64,000 bases of DNA from Brevibacillus choshinensis (GCF_016811915.1 NZ_CP069127.1:6098501-6162500); one strand, 5' to 3'; numbered from the stretch's first letter, positions 41,347 to 49,844 are shown. Numbers and translations: made by a program. Notes: generated by a model not told the origin, from the sequence alone.

Positions 41347-43284
41347 CTATATGACCGAATCGATCGCTTCTTTCAAGCGTTTCACTGCTTCTTTGATGGT
41401 AATACCCTCGATTTGTGTCGCTGCCCCGGTCAAGTGACCGCCGCCGCCCAAAAGCTCCATGACGGACTGGACGTTGATATCGCCTAGGGAGCGTCCACTA
41501 ATCAAGATGACACCGTCCGCTCGCTGTGCGACTACAAACGAAGCCTGGATGCCAGATAAGGTGAGCAGCTGTTCCGCTGCCTGCGCCACCTGGACTTGCG
41601 TGTATTCTTCTGCCGGATCACCTGTGGCGATCGCCATATTGTCCCGATACGTCTCGGTGTTCATGATGATTCTCGCCCGTTTGACGTACTGATTTACATC
41701 TTCCTTCAGCAAGCGTTGGACCGCGGCCGTATCGGCACCATTGCGGCGCAGGAAGGATGCTGCCTCAAAGGTACGCGAACCGGTGCGGAACGCAAAGCTT
41801 TTGGTGTCGACGACAATCCCTGCGAGCAGTGCTGTCGCAATCAGGCTGTCAATGTTCAAGCGCTCGCTTTGGTACTGCAAGAGCTCGGTGACCAGCTCGG
41901 ATGTAGAGGAAGCGTACGGCTCCAAATACAACAGGACAGGTTCGATAAATTCCTCGGAGCGACGATGGTGGTCGATGACGACGACACGGCTCGTTTCACC
42001 CAGGAGTTTGGGCTCAATGACCAAAGATGGACGATGGGTATCGACAACGACGAGCAATGTACGTCCCGTCACCAAACGAATCGCTTGTTCCGGTGTTACG
42101 AAGCTCTCCGCCAGCTCCTCGTTGGCGTAAATCTCCCGCATCAGCCGCTCGACCGAATTGTTTCCTTCGTCCATGACGATGTACGCAGCCTTTTTGTGCA
42201 CCTGCACGGCCTTCAATACTCCGAGTGAAGCACCGATGGAGTCCATATCTGGCTGCTTGTGACCCATGACAATGACATGCTCTGCTTCATGAATCAGGTC
42301 ACGCAGAGCGTGTGCAATGACACGAGCCCGCACGCGAGTCCGCTTCTCCACGGCATTGGATTTTCCGCCGTAGAAAGTGAGTTTATTGCCCACCTTGACG
42401 GCACACTGGTCGCCTCCGCGTCCCAATGCGATGTCCAAGCTGGATTGCGCCATTTGTCCCAATTCGATGTAAGTGCTGGCCGCTGCCCCAACCCCAATAC
42501 TCAAGGTAATCGGAATCTTGTTGTCGGCCGTCATTTCACGCACCACATCCAAAATGTCAAAACGCGATTCTTCTAATTTATCAAGTGCTTCCCGTTCCAT
42601 CAGTGCCAAAAATTTGTCAGCCGTGGTGCGGCGAAGATATATGCCATGTTTGGTTGCCCACTCGGTGATCACACCTGCGACGCTCGTCGAAAGCAATGTC
42701 CGACTCTGGTCATCCATCACTTGTCCGATCTCATCCAAATTGTCGAGATGGATGATGGCGAGCGCAGCCTTTTCGCGATGGTATTTGGCGGTCAGTTCCT
42801 TGTGTTCCGTGATGTCTGTGAAATACAGCAATCGCTCCTCAGAACGGACCAGCACCTCGTACACCCGCTCGTTGTAGGTAAATTCCAGCCGTTTTTGCTC
42901 GAGCTTTCCGTTCAGTCCAGGAAAAACTTCCTGCAGGTTTTTACCGATCAAAAGCTCATCCCCGGACATGTGTGTCATGAACGGGTTTACCCACTCAATT
43001 GCCTTTTCCTCGTTGTATAAAAGGATCCCGATCGGCAGCTCCTGAATCACACCTTCGCCTGCCTTCTTCACACGATGTGTGACGGTAGCCAGATAAAGAC
43101 GCAAATCGCGCTGGAACCCCTTCTCAGCCTGGAGGGCATAAAGAACCAGGCCAATCAAGCAGATCATGCCGATCGCCCCGTACATCCAATGGTGCAGGGT
43201 CAAAATCCCCAACAACAGCAAGCTAAAGCTGAGTGCCAGGACCATATGCATCCCGTACCAACGCTTTAACAGGAATTTGGGCAT
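41347..43284 (-). CDS. gdpP: Cyclic di-AMP phosphodiesterase GdpP (YybT)
   Basis: 645 residues. Hydrolyses c-di-AMP to pApA and thereby tunes potassium uptake, wall stress and beta-lactam tolerance. Two membrane helices (about 13-50) precede a haem-binding PAS-like domain (about 80-150), a degenerate GGDEF domain (about 170-300; IGVGAAASTYIELGQMAQSSLDIALGRGGDQ shows a modified motif), and a DHH/DHHA1 module. In the DHH module, MGHKQPDMDSIGASLG, DTHR, VVIDHHRRS and the GGGGHLTGAA loop are the metal and substrate sites. It follows yybS (DUF2232) after 4 bases and precedes rplI, the conserved order. Confidence 0.97.
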   Translation of the reverse strand: MPKFLLKRWYGMHMVLALSFSLLLLGILTLHHWMYGAIGMICLIGLVLYALQAEKGFQRDLRLYLATVTHRVKKAGEGVIQELPIGILLYNEEKAIEWVNPFMTHMSGDELLIGKNLQEVFPGLNGKLEQKRLEFTYNERVYEVLVRSEERLLYFTDITEHKELTAKYHREKAALAIIHLDNLDEIGQVMDDQSRTLLSTSVAGVITEWATKHGIYLRRTTADKFLALMEREALDKLEESRFDILDVVREMTADNKIPITLSIGVGAAASTYIELGQMAQSSLDIALGRGGDQCAVKVGNKLTFYGGKSNAVEKRTRVRARVIAHALRDLIHEAEHVIVMGHKQPDMDSIGASLGVLKAVQVHKKAAYIVMDEGNNSVERLMREIYANEELAESFVTPEQAIRLVTGRTLLVVVDTHRPSLVIEPKLLGETSRVVVIDHHRRSEEFIEPVLLYLEPYASSTSELVTELLQYQSERLNIDSLIATALLAGIVVDTKSFAFRTGSRTFEAASFLRRNGADTAAVQRLLKEDVNQYVKRARIIMNTETYRDNMAIATGDPAEEYTQVQVAQAAEQLLTLSGIQASFVVAQRADGVILISGRSLGDINVQSVMELLGGGGHLTGAATQIEGITIKEAVKRLKEAIDSVI

Positions 43285-43288
43285 TTCC

Positions 43289-44197
43289 TCAGCCCCTCTT
43301 CACTCTTGTTTCCAGTTTTTCACGCAGTCGAATTCCCAAATCAAAGATACCTACTAGACTCAGTATAGTGGTTAGAAAGGGAAAAATAAATAGACAGACA
43401 ATAAGCACTGGAGTTAATCTCTTCCAGCCGTACAGATAGGCAGCGAACAGGCAAAAGCTAAGGCCTTGCAAAGTAAATACGGCATCCAGCATCACTTTTA
43501 CATTCAATACGGCGCTTTCCCAGAACGTACCTTGAATGCTTGACCCAAACACCAGCATGCCAATCATGGCGATGAAGTAGTAGTAGAGCAGCGATCGCGG
43601 GAAGGCCCACTCCCGAATCGGCTTCAGCGCGGGCACCGGTCTGCGCAGACGCTTGCCGATCAGCCTGGCCAACCAGTGGACAATCGCGCTGGAGCCGAAG
43701 CTGAACATGACCAAGCTCACAGGAAGCAGCATCTTGGCCAGCTGCATGTACTGATCGTACTGCTCCTTTGGCATGAACGAAGGCCTCAATAGCGCTGCCT
43801 GCTGCAGCATCGAATCAAAGTTCGTTTTCATGCCAAAAATCATAAAGGCCAGCATGAGCACAAAACCAAAAAAGACTGCGACTGCACCTGCTGTAATCCC
43901 CGAGAGTGCCGTCCCCCTTTTGGTGTAGAAGATCCCCATCACCGCTCCCCAGACAGCAAACTCCAGAGCTACAAAAGCAGTGATCGGTCCCGTCATGATC
44001 CAGCCTAAAAAGGTAAACGCAAGGCAGATCCATACCATATTTGGCATGGTTCTACTCATCCCCAAGATTAAGAAAGGCAGTGGAACCAAAATACTGACTA
44101 ACGCACCCAGCACCGTATATGTACTGAGGAAAAATAACACTAGTGCGATACCCAGCATTACGGCATTTTCGGCCAATTGCTTGGTTTTCGAAGGCAT
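43289..44197 (-). CDS. yybS: DUF2232 integral membrane protein (YybS)
   Basis: 302 residues, about eight hydrophobic helices (around 15-35, 50-68, 75-95, 105-125, 165-185, 200-225, 235-260, 270-290). It shows the family's N-terminal AENAVMLGIALVLFFLS and a mid-protein SFGSSAIVHWLARLIGKRLRRP. Members sit upstream of gdpP in Bacillales. The fold resembles S-component-like or MreD-like transporters, but no role is established. It starts at ATG 44197 (gaggtgctgac upstream) and ends 4 bases before gdpP. Confidence 0.93.
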   Translation of the reverse strand: MPSKTKQLAENAVMLGIALVLFFLSTYTVLGALVSILVPLPFLILGMSRTMPNMVWICLAFTFLGWIMTGPITAFVALEFAVWGAVMGIFYTKRGTALSGITAGAVAVFFGFVLMLAFMIFGMKTNFDSMLQQAALLRPSFMPKEQYDQYMQLAKMLLPVSLVMFSFGSSAIVHWLARLIGKRLRRPVPALKPIREWAFPRSLLYYYFIAMIGMLVFGSSIQGTFWESAVLNVKVMLDAVFTLQGLSFCLFAAYLYGWKRLTPVLIVCLFIFPFLTTILSLVGIFDLGIRLREKLETRVKRG

Positions 44198-44232
44198 GTC
44201 AGCACCTCATTTGTGGATACGAGAAGATATGG

Positions 44233-44262
44233 AAAAAAGAGGGCCACGCAATTGTGTCCCCC
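44233..44262 (-). terminator. Terminator after rpsR
   Basis: On the minus strand GGGGGACAC and GTGGCCCTC pair with one mismatch around a 6-base loop and are followed by six T. It separates rpsF-ssb-rpsR from yybS, possibly with read-through. Confidence 0.75.
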
Positions 44263-44282
44263 TTTTTATAGCTTGTAGTAAA

Positions 44283-44513
44283 TTATTCAGCCGTGTAAGG
44301 CAGAAGTGCTACTTGACGTGCGCGTTTGATTGCGATCGTCAGTGCACGTTGGTACTTAGCGGAAGTACCGGTTACACGACGAGGCAGGATTTTACCGCGC
44401 TCGCTGATGAACTTTTTGAGCAAATCAACATCTTTATAATCGATGTGTTTGATTTTGTTCACTTTGAAAAAGCAAACTTTACGACGCTTATTAGGACGTC
44501 CTTTGCGTGCCAT
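44283..44513 (-). CDS. rpsR: 30S ribosomal protein S18
   Basis: 76 residues. The signature KVCFFKVNKIKHIDYKDVDLLKKFISERGKILPRRVTGTSAKYQRALTIAIKRARQVALLPY is intact. A single N-terminal Cys is present without the CxxC zinc pair, so it is of the zinc-independent kind. It forms a heterodimer with S6 on 16S rRNA. It lies 44 bases downstream of ssb in the standard rpsF-ssb-rpsR operon. Confidence 0.99.
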   Translation of the reverse strand: MARKGRPNKRRKVCFFKVNKIKHIDYKDVDLLKKFISERGKILPRRVTGTSAKYQRALTIAIKRARQVALLPYTAE

Positions 44514-44557
44514 GTGAGTTCCTCCTTCTTAAGGAAATGTGAAAGTTATACGATTCT

Positions 44558-45037
44558 TTAAAACGGCAAGTCATCATCCGAAATGTTGATAGGCTTGCCA
44601 GCACTCGCGAAGGGATCACCAAACGGATCAAAGTCGTTTCTCTGGCCTCCGCCGGATGGTTTGTTGCCACCGCCGAAGCCTGGACCCGGATCGTAGCCTG
44701 AATTATCTCCGTTTTCGTTGCCTCGCCCGCCCAAAAATTGAACGTTCTCTGCAACTACCTCTGTCACGTATACGCGTTTTCCTTCTTTATTGTCGTAGGA
44801 GCGCGTTTGAAGGCGTCCTTCGATGGCGGCTTGTCTGCCCTTGCGCAAATAGCTTGCACACAGGTCAGCCAGCTTTTGCCAAGCGACAATATTAATGAAG
44901 TCGGCTTCTCTCTCGCCCGCTTGGTTGGTGCGGGGACGATTGATCGCCACAGTAAACGTAGCAACGGCAACGCCATTTGGCGTGTAACGAAGTTCAGGAT
45001 CTTTTGTCAGGTTGCCGATGAGAATGACTTTATTCAT
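44558..45037 (-). CDS. ssb: Single-stranded DNA-binding protein
   Basis: 159 residues. The OB-fold (about 1-108) starts MNKVILIGNLTKDPELRYTPNGVAVATFTVA. A Gly-rich disordered linker (about 112-145) follows, and the conserved acidic tip DDDLPF at the C-terminus recruits replication and repair enzymes. It lies between rpsF (29 bases upstream) and rpsR (44 bases downstream). Standard length and tail indicate the primary SSB. Confidence 0.98.
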   Translation of the reverse strand: MNKVILIGNLTKDPELRYTPNGVAVATFTVAINRPRTNQAGEREADFINIVAWQKLADLCASYLRKGRQAAIEGRLQTRSYDNKEGKRVYVTEVVAENVQFLGGRGNENGDNSGYDPGPGFGGGNKPSGGGQRNDFDPFGDPFASAGKPINISDDDLPF

Positions 45038-45066
45038 CTTGGTTCCCCCTCTGACCGCGACAGTGA

Positions 45067-45354
45067 TTACTTCTCATCACGAACGAACATGAAGCGGATT
45101 ACGTCGTCATTGATTTTCATCAGACGCTCTGCTTCCGCAACTGCATCGGCATTCGATTTGAAGTTCATCAAAACGTAGTAACCTTCACGGAACTTATTGA
45201 TTTCATAAGCAAGACGACGCTTGCCCATTTCTTGAAGTTTGGAAATTTCGCCGCCGTAGTTGGTTACGATCTCGCTGTAACGAGCTACATTGGATTTCAC
45301 TTTCTCTTCTTCAAGGTCTGGACGCAATACATACATAACTTCGTATTGACGCAT
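45067..45354 (-). CDS. rpsF: 30S ribosomal protein S6
   Basis: 95 residues. MRQYEVMYVLRPDLEEEK and GKRRLAYEINKFREGYYVLMNFKSNADAVAEAERLMKINDDVIRFMFVR are conserved S6 elements. First gene of the rpsF-ssb-rpsR operon. A very strong ribosome site (aaggaggtg) precedes ATG 45354. Upstream there is a consensus promoter and a possible S6:S18 leader hairpin, so autogenous control is likely. Confidence 0.99.
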   Translation of the reverse strand: MRQYEVMYVLRPDLEEEKVKSNVARYSEIVTNYGGEISKLQEMGKRRLAYEINKFREGYYVLMNFKSNADAVAEAERLMKINDDVIRFMFVRDEK

Positions 45355-45380
45355 ACCTTTTCACCTCCTTATGGACTTTA

Positions 45381-45396
45381 GCGGCCCTTATAGGGC
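45381..45396 (-). promoter_or_regulatory. Possible S6:S18 autoregulatory leader hairpin
   Basis: On the minus strand GCCCT and AGGGC pair around ATA, and CCGC follows immediately, 25-40 bases before the rpsF start. A hairpin with an adjacent CCG element upstream of rpsF is the hallmark of the S6:S18 leader motif in other bacteria. No covariation evidence is available here. Confidence 0.45.
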
Positions 45397-45458
45397 AAGG
45401 AGCGAGTGCTGAAACGAAACGCATAAGACATGCACTCCATAAATACTCGCATTATCGT

Positions 45459-45487
45459 ATTATAGCAAAGCAAATCTCGCGAAGCAA
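45459..45487 (-). promoter_or_regulatory. Sigma-A promoter of rpsF-ssb-rpsR
   Basis: On the minus strand TTGCTT (complement of 45482-45487), a 17-base spacer and a perfect TATAAT (complement of 45459-45464). It sits just after the ychF stop and gives a leader of about 100 bases before rpsF. Confidence 0.85.
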
Positions 45488-45496
45488 GGTTCAGTT

Positions 45497-46597
45497 CTAG
45501 ACGTTGAATCGGAAATGCATGACATCTCCATCGGCTACCACGTACTCTTTCCCTTCAAGACGGTACTTCCCGCGCTCACGAGCAGCAGCGACCGAACCAG
45601 CATCTACCAGGTCATTGTAGGCGATTACCTCTGCACGGATAAAGCCGCGCTCGAAATCAGTATGAATAACGCCTGCCGCTCCCGGTGCCTTGGTACCGCG
45701 GCGAATGGTCCATGCGCGAACTTCTTGCACGCCAGCTGTAAAGTAAGTGACCAGACCGAGCAGCTCGTACGCTGCGCGAATCAAGCGGTCCAGACCGGAT
45801 TCAGACAGTCCCAGCTCTTCGAGGAACATGTCCTTATCTTCGCCTTCGAGCTCTGCGATTTCCGCTTCTACTTTAGCGCTGATCACAACGACTTGTGCGC
45901 CTTCGTTTGCAGCGTGCTCGCGAACTGTTTGCACATGCGGATTGGTGTCAGCATCGAGAATGCCGTCTTCTGCTACGTTGCACACATACAGCATCGGCTT
46001 GATGGTGAGCAGGTGCAGATCGCGAATCCATTTGCGCTCCTCGTCATCCAGCTCCACGCTGCGAGCAGAATTGCCCTCTTCAAAAGCAGCCTTCAGCTTC
46101 TCCAGCACATCCAGCTCTTGCTTGGCTTCCTTGTCTCCGGCTTTAACCTTGCGACCAATGCGGTCTATACGTCGCTCAACGGAGTCGAGGTCAGCAAAGA
46201 TCAGCTCCAGATTGATCGTCTCGATATCGGAAAGCGGATCGACACGACCCGATACGTGCGTAATGTTTTCGTCTTCGAAGCAGCGAACCACGTGAGCAAT
46301 CGCGTCCACTTCGCGAATGTGGCCCAGGAATTGGTTACCCAAGCCCTCGCCCTTGCTCGCGCCCTTCACCAGACCCGCAATATCCACGAATTCAAATGCG
46401 GTCGGAACCACTTTGTTCGGCACAACGATCTCGGTCAATTTGGCCAGACGCGGATCCGGAACCTCCACGATCCCTACATTCGGGTCAATCGTACAGAACG
46501 GATAGTTAGCCGATTCTGCACCTGCCTGGGTAATGGCGTTAAACAAGGTGGACTTCCCTACGTTAGGAAGACCTACAATCCCGCATGATGCACCCAT
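45497..46597 (-). CDS. ychF: Redox-regulated ATPase YchF
   Basis: 366 residues. An Obg-family P-loop protein that binds ATP better than GTP. Motifs: G1 GLPNVGKST (residues about 8-16), G3 DIAGLVKGASKGEGLG, and NVAED in place of the usual NKxD base-reading motif. A coiled helical insert (about 140-190) and a C-terminal TGS domain containing IIHTDFERGFIRAEVIAYNDL are present. YchF associates with ribosomes and is implicated in oxidative stress tolerance. It precedes rpsF in the conserved order. Confidence 0.97.
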   Translation of the reverse strand: MGASCGIVGLPNVGKSTLFNAITQAGAESANYPFCTIDPNVGIVEVPDPRLAKLTEIVVPNKVVPTAFEFVDIAGLVKGASKGEGLGNQFLGHIREVDAIAHVVRCFEDENITHVSGRVDPLSDIETINLELIFADLDSVERRIDRIGRKVKAGDKEAKQELDVLEKLKAAFEEGNSARSVELDDEERKWIRDLHLLTIKPMLYVCNVAEDGILDADTNPHVQTVREHAANEGAQVVVISAKVEAEIAELEGEDKDMFLEELGLSESGLDRLIRAAYELLGLVTYFTAGVQEVRAWTIRRGTKAPGAAGVIHTDFERGFIRAEVIAYNDLVDAGSVAAARERGKYRLEGKEYVVADGDVMHFRFNV

Positions 46598-46786
46598 CTA
46601 TATACACTCCTCATCATCATCCTGACATCCTTTTAAGTATATAGATTTGGATATAAGAATACAATTGCATCCTTGTGGCAACTTCCTACTTGAATCCTAG
46701 TGCAAACTGGTGGGACAAAAAAAGAAATGCTAGACTGGATCGCAGAAGCAGACGAGCTTTCGGTCATTTAGAAATGAGGTGTTTTT

Positions 46787-47410
46787 TTGAAATTACTCCT
46801 ACTGGGTGCCACCGGGCGCGTGGGCAGTCATATTCTCACCCATGCTCTGCAGGATGGACACCACGTCACCACCTTGGTTCGCTCCCCGGAAAAGCTGGCT
46901 CACAAGCAAGACGACAACCTTCGCGTCCTCACCGGCAACGTTCTGCACCCAGCTGATGTGCTGCAAGCGATCAAGGGCGCCGATGCCGTCATTAGCACAC
47001 TGGGGACAGACGGCTCCACGACTTTGTCGGAAGGAACTCCCCACATCATTCATGCGATGAACCACGAAGGCATCAAACGCATCATCACGGTCGGAACAGC
47101 AGGGATCCTGCAAAGCAGAGCAGAACCGGAACTCCTCCGCTACCAGTCCAGCGAATCCAAAAGAAAGCTGACACGAGCCGCAGAGGAACACCACAAAGCC
47201 TTCACGCTGCTCGAACAGTCCGGTCTCGACTGGACGATCGTTTGCCCTACCTATCTGCCTGATGGCGAGCAGGTCGGTTCATACCGTGTGGAAGCTGACT
47301 TTTTACCGGAGAATGGAACAGAAATTTCCGTTCCTGATACAGCAGCCTTTACCTACAGCCTGATTGCCAGCGAGCAGTATATGCGTTCACGCGTTGGCAT
47401 CGCCTATTAA
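46787..47410 (+). CDS. NAD(P)-binding oxidoreductase, NmrA/SDR-like
   Basis: 207 residues, TTG start 46787 with gaggtg 6 bases upstream. The dinucleotide loop GATGRVGSHI (about residues 8-17) opens a Rossmann fold, with VRSPEKL after strand 2 and TGNVLHPADVLQAIKGADAVISTLG typical of atypical SDRs (NAD(P)H-binding family). A possible catalytic Tyr is in LLRYQSSESKRK, but no classical YxxxK. Function is unknown; flavin reductase or redox-sensing roles are possible. It faces away from ychF and is convergent with pepF. Confidence 0.88.
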   Translation: MKLLLLGATGRVGSHILTHALQDGHHVTTLVRSPEKLAHKQDDNLRVLTGNVLHPADVLQAIKGADAVISTLGTDGSTTLSEGTPHIIHAMNHEGIKRIITVGTAGILQSRAEPELLRYQSSESKRKLTRAAEEHHKAFTLLEQSGLDWTIVCPTYLPDGEQVGSYRVEADFLPENGTEISVPDTAAFTYSLIASEQYMRSRVGIAY

Positions 47411-47430
47411 GCCCACTGTACCGCTCCCAT

Positions 47431-47476
47431 AGGAAAAGCTCCCTCTCTCCAAAGAAAGGGAGCTTTTCCTCTTTTC
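47431..47476. terminator. Strong bidirectional terminator between convergent genes
   Basis: aggaaaagctccct and agggagcttttcct form a 14-bp perfect stem with a 12-base loop, followed on plus by cttttcg. The minus side is less T-rich (atgggagcgg). Confidence 0.8.
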
Positions 47477-47482
47477 GTCCGC

Positions 47483-49396
47483 TTACTTCTCGTTGACCAG
47501 TTTCTCCAGCTCTGTCAGTGTTTCCTCAAAAATCTCCATGGCTTGCTCGATTGGCTTGGAGGTGGACATATCCACGCCGGCTGCCTTCAACACCTCGATA
47601 GGCGGCGCGGAATTGCCTGCCTCGAGGAAATTGGTGCGGATGCGATCGACAGCTGGTTTGCCTTCATCCAGGATTTGCTTTGCGAGTGCCTGAGACGCGG
47701 CAAAGCTCGTGGAGTATTGGTACACGTAGTACTTATAGTTGAAGAAATGGGAAACACGCGCCCACTCCATCGCGATCTCATCATCCGATACCATGTCCTT
47801 ACCGTAGTACTTTTTGTTGAGATCGATGTAAATCTTCTTGATGGCTTCAGCGTTCAGCGACTCTCCCGCCTGCTCCTTTTCGTGGATCGCCTTCTCGAAT
47901 TCGGCGAACTGGGTCTGGCGGAACAAGGTCGAGCGGAAATTCTCCAGGTAATGATTCAGCAGATACATCTTTTCTGCCTTGGTTTTCGCCTGGGCGTACA
48001 TGCTCTTGAACAGCAGTGTCTCGTTCATCGTGGACGCTACCTCTGCGGTGAATGTCGGATAGTTGGAGGAAACGTACGGCTGGGTCTTGTTCGTGTAATA
48101 CGATTGCATCGCATGTCCCATCTCATGAGCGATGGTAAAGACATCATCCAAGGTTCCCTGGTGATTCAAAAGCACGTAAGGATGGGTATCATAAGCTCCC
48201 CACTGATATGCCCCTGTGCGTTTGTCATCCGTCGAGTATACATCCACCCATCCGCCTTCAAGCCCGTCGGACAGCACTTTGACGTAATCATCGCCCATGG
48301 CCCCAAGCCCATTTGCGACCATCTTTTTGCCTTCTTCAAACGAAATGTATTTATCGTCGGACGGCACGATCGGCACGTAAATGTCGTACATGTGCAGCTC
48401 GTTCACACCGAGCATCTTCTTCTTCAAGGCAATGTAGCGATGCATGAGCGGCAGATTGGCATTCACCGTATCGATCAGCTCGTCGTAAACCTTTGTGGGA
48501 ATGTTGTTCGGCGTCAGGCTCGACTCCAGTGCGGACTTGTAATGACGGGCATCCGCGTAAAAGTTATCTCCTTTTACTTTTGCAGACAAGGTCTGGGCAA
48601 AGCTGTCCTGAAAATCAAGCAGCGAGCTGTAGTACGCTTTGAACGCGTCTTTTCGCACGCGCTGGTCCTTGCTTTCCAGATAAGAAACGAAGTTTGCCCG
48701 GGTAAGCTGGACCTCTTTCCCGGTCTCATCTTTGATTTTCGGGAATTTCACATCTTTGGACAGCATGCTGTATATATTCGTAGGCGAATTGCTGAGTGGC
48801 GCCGACTTGGCCAGCAGCTCCTCCATCTCTTTAGAGAGCGAGTGCGGTTTGGTACGCAGCATGTCTTCGATAAACAGCTTGTACGGTGCCAGATTCTTGT
48901 CCGCCAGCAATTGCTTCATTTTATTATCGGGAATCGCTACGATTTCAGGCTGTACCCATGCCGTTTTTTCAGAAACCAGCGTGTACATTTTTTCAGCACG
49001 GTCAGCAAGCTTTTGCAGCTCGGAATTCGCGGAGTTCACATCAAGTGACATATTCGCATACACGTAGGCTTTGTCATTGAGGCGCATCATGCTCATGTAG
49101 TCATCAAACGCTTTCAACAAGGAAGCAGAGGAAGTTCCAAGTTTGCCTTGATGCTTGGTAAAGGCCTTGGCCAACTCTTCTACTTTGGCGACATCTTTTT
49201 CCCAATCCTGAACGGTCGGATAAATGTGATCAAGCTTCCACTTATACTGATCCGGGATTTCCGCACGTGTCTGATAGACAGGCGCCTTTTCCGCAGCGGC
49301 TGCAATGGCAGGAGTGCTGTACGGGATAAAGGGCACTGCTACGGTGGTCAAAGTAATGGCCAAAGCCGTGATGGATGCAAACGCACGCTTCTTCAA
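47483..49396 (-). CDS. pepF: Exported M3-family oligoendopeptidase F-like metallopeptidase
   Basis: 637 residues, TTG start 49396. Zinc motif HEMGH in FTIAHEMGHAMQSYYT (about residue 418-433), then the third ligand Glu in FTAEVASTMNETLL. The N-terminal domain YKWKLDHIYPTVQDWEKDV matches PepF. Unlike the cytosolic B. subtilis PepF, it begins with a clear signal peptide (about residues 1-33; KKRAFASITALAITLTTVAVPF, cleavage after an Ala-rich AIAAAA), so it is likely secreted or wall-associated. Peptide nutrition or spore-related processing are possible roles. Confidence 0.92.
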   Translation of the reverse strand: MKKRAFASITALAITLTTVAVPFIPYSTPAIAAAAEKAPVYQTRAEIPDQYKWKLDHIYPTVQDWEKDVAKVEELAKAFTKHQGKLGTSSASLLKAFDDYMSMMRLNDKAYVYANMSLDVNSANSELQKLADRAEKMYTLVSEKTAWVQPEIVAIPDNKMKQLLADKNLAPYKLFIEDMLRTKPHSLSKEMEELLAKSAPLSNSPTNIYSMLSKDVKFPKIKDETGKEVQLTRANFVSYLESKDQRVRKDAFKAYYSSLLDFQDSFAQTLSAKVKGDNFYADARHYKSALESSLTPNNIPTKVYDELIDTVNANLPLMHRYIALKKKMLGVNELHMYDIYVPIVPSDDKYISFEEGKKMVANGLGAMGDDYVKVLSDGLEGGWVDVYSTDDKRTGAYQWGAYDTHPYVLLNHQGTLDDVFTIAHEMGHAMQSYYTNKTQPYVSSNYPTFTAEVASTMNETLLFKSMYAQAKTKAEKMYLLNHYLENFRSTLFRQTQFAEFEKAIHEKEQAGESLNAEAIKKIYIDLNKKYYGKDMVSDDEIAMEWARVSHFFNYKYYVYQYSTSFAASQALAKQILDEGKPAVDRIRTNFLEAGNSAPPIEVLKAAGVDMSTSKPIEQAMEIFEETLTELEKLVNEK

Positions 49397-49449
49397 ATCT
49401 CAATCGCCCCTTTTCTACGTCTCACTATCTTTCCCAAATACTAGATACT

Positions 49450-49467
49450 CTAATTATCTTTTTCCAT
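49450..49467 (-). other. Five-codon upstream ORF with strong ribosome site
   Basis: Minus strand: aggaggg, 6 bases, then ATG-GAA-AAA-GAT-AAT-TAG. It lies 53 bases before the pepF start, within its likely leader. It could be a leader peptide or chance. Confidence 0.35.
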
Positions 49468-49524
49468 ACAAAATCCCTCCTGATTAATAAAAAATATTTT
49501 GAATATTTATTAACAACAGTCAAT

Positions 49525-49664
49525 TTATCCAGAGAAAAATCAGAAATGTGGATAAAGTTGTGGATAAGTAGTGCCGTGTTGATAACTTTTCTTCCTCTCA
49601 CCCTCTACGCGGTTGTCCTAGTCGATAAAGTTGTCCACAATTTCTGTGGATAGCCTGTGCATAA
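49525..49664. other. Cluster of seven DnaA-box-like 9-mers
   Basis: Two perfect boxes TGTGGATAA (complement of TTATCCACA) at 49547-49555 and 49559-49567. Single-mismatch variants are TTATCCAGA 49525-49533, TGTTGATAA 49577-49585, TTGTCCACA 49631-49639, TGTGGATAG 49645-49653 and TGTGCATAA 49656-49664. Five lie on the minus strand. An A/T-rich stretch with the inverted repeat attaataaa / tttattaa (about 49481-49512) adjoins on the left. dnaA is expected about 20 kb away, so this is not the main origin: a DnaA-titrating or control cluster is likely. Part of the 360-base gap between pepF and the yjcZ-like gene. Confidence 0.7.
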
Positions 49665-49757
49665 CTTATTTTCTTTTGAACCGTGACATCTGCCCATACC
49701 GCCCCTCCGCTTTTTACATAGCATGAGTATTGAAACTAGGTTAGGAGGTGTTAGCAA

Positions 49758-49844
49758 GTGGGTATCTTTAATGGCTTCGACGACTTCGCGCTGATCTTGG
49801 TTCTCTTCATTCTTCTCGTGATTGTTGGTTGTGACTGCAACTAA
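49758..49844 (+). CDS. YjcZ-family sporulation mini-protein
   Basis: 28 residues from GTG 49758, ribosome site taggaggtg 7 bases upstream. A short MGIFNGFDDFALI start leads into one hydrophobic helix (ILVLFILLVIVG), the hallmark of the YjcZ family of small coat-associated or membrane proteins. The end is GCDCN; a CxC C-terminus is not the usual one for the family. Too short for routine ORF calling, but start, ribosome site and pattern support it. No strong terminator; a loose cgctgcg / cgcagc pair follows. Confidence 0.82.
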   Translation: MGIFNGFDDFALILVLFILLVIVGCDCN

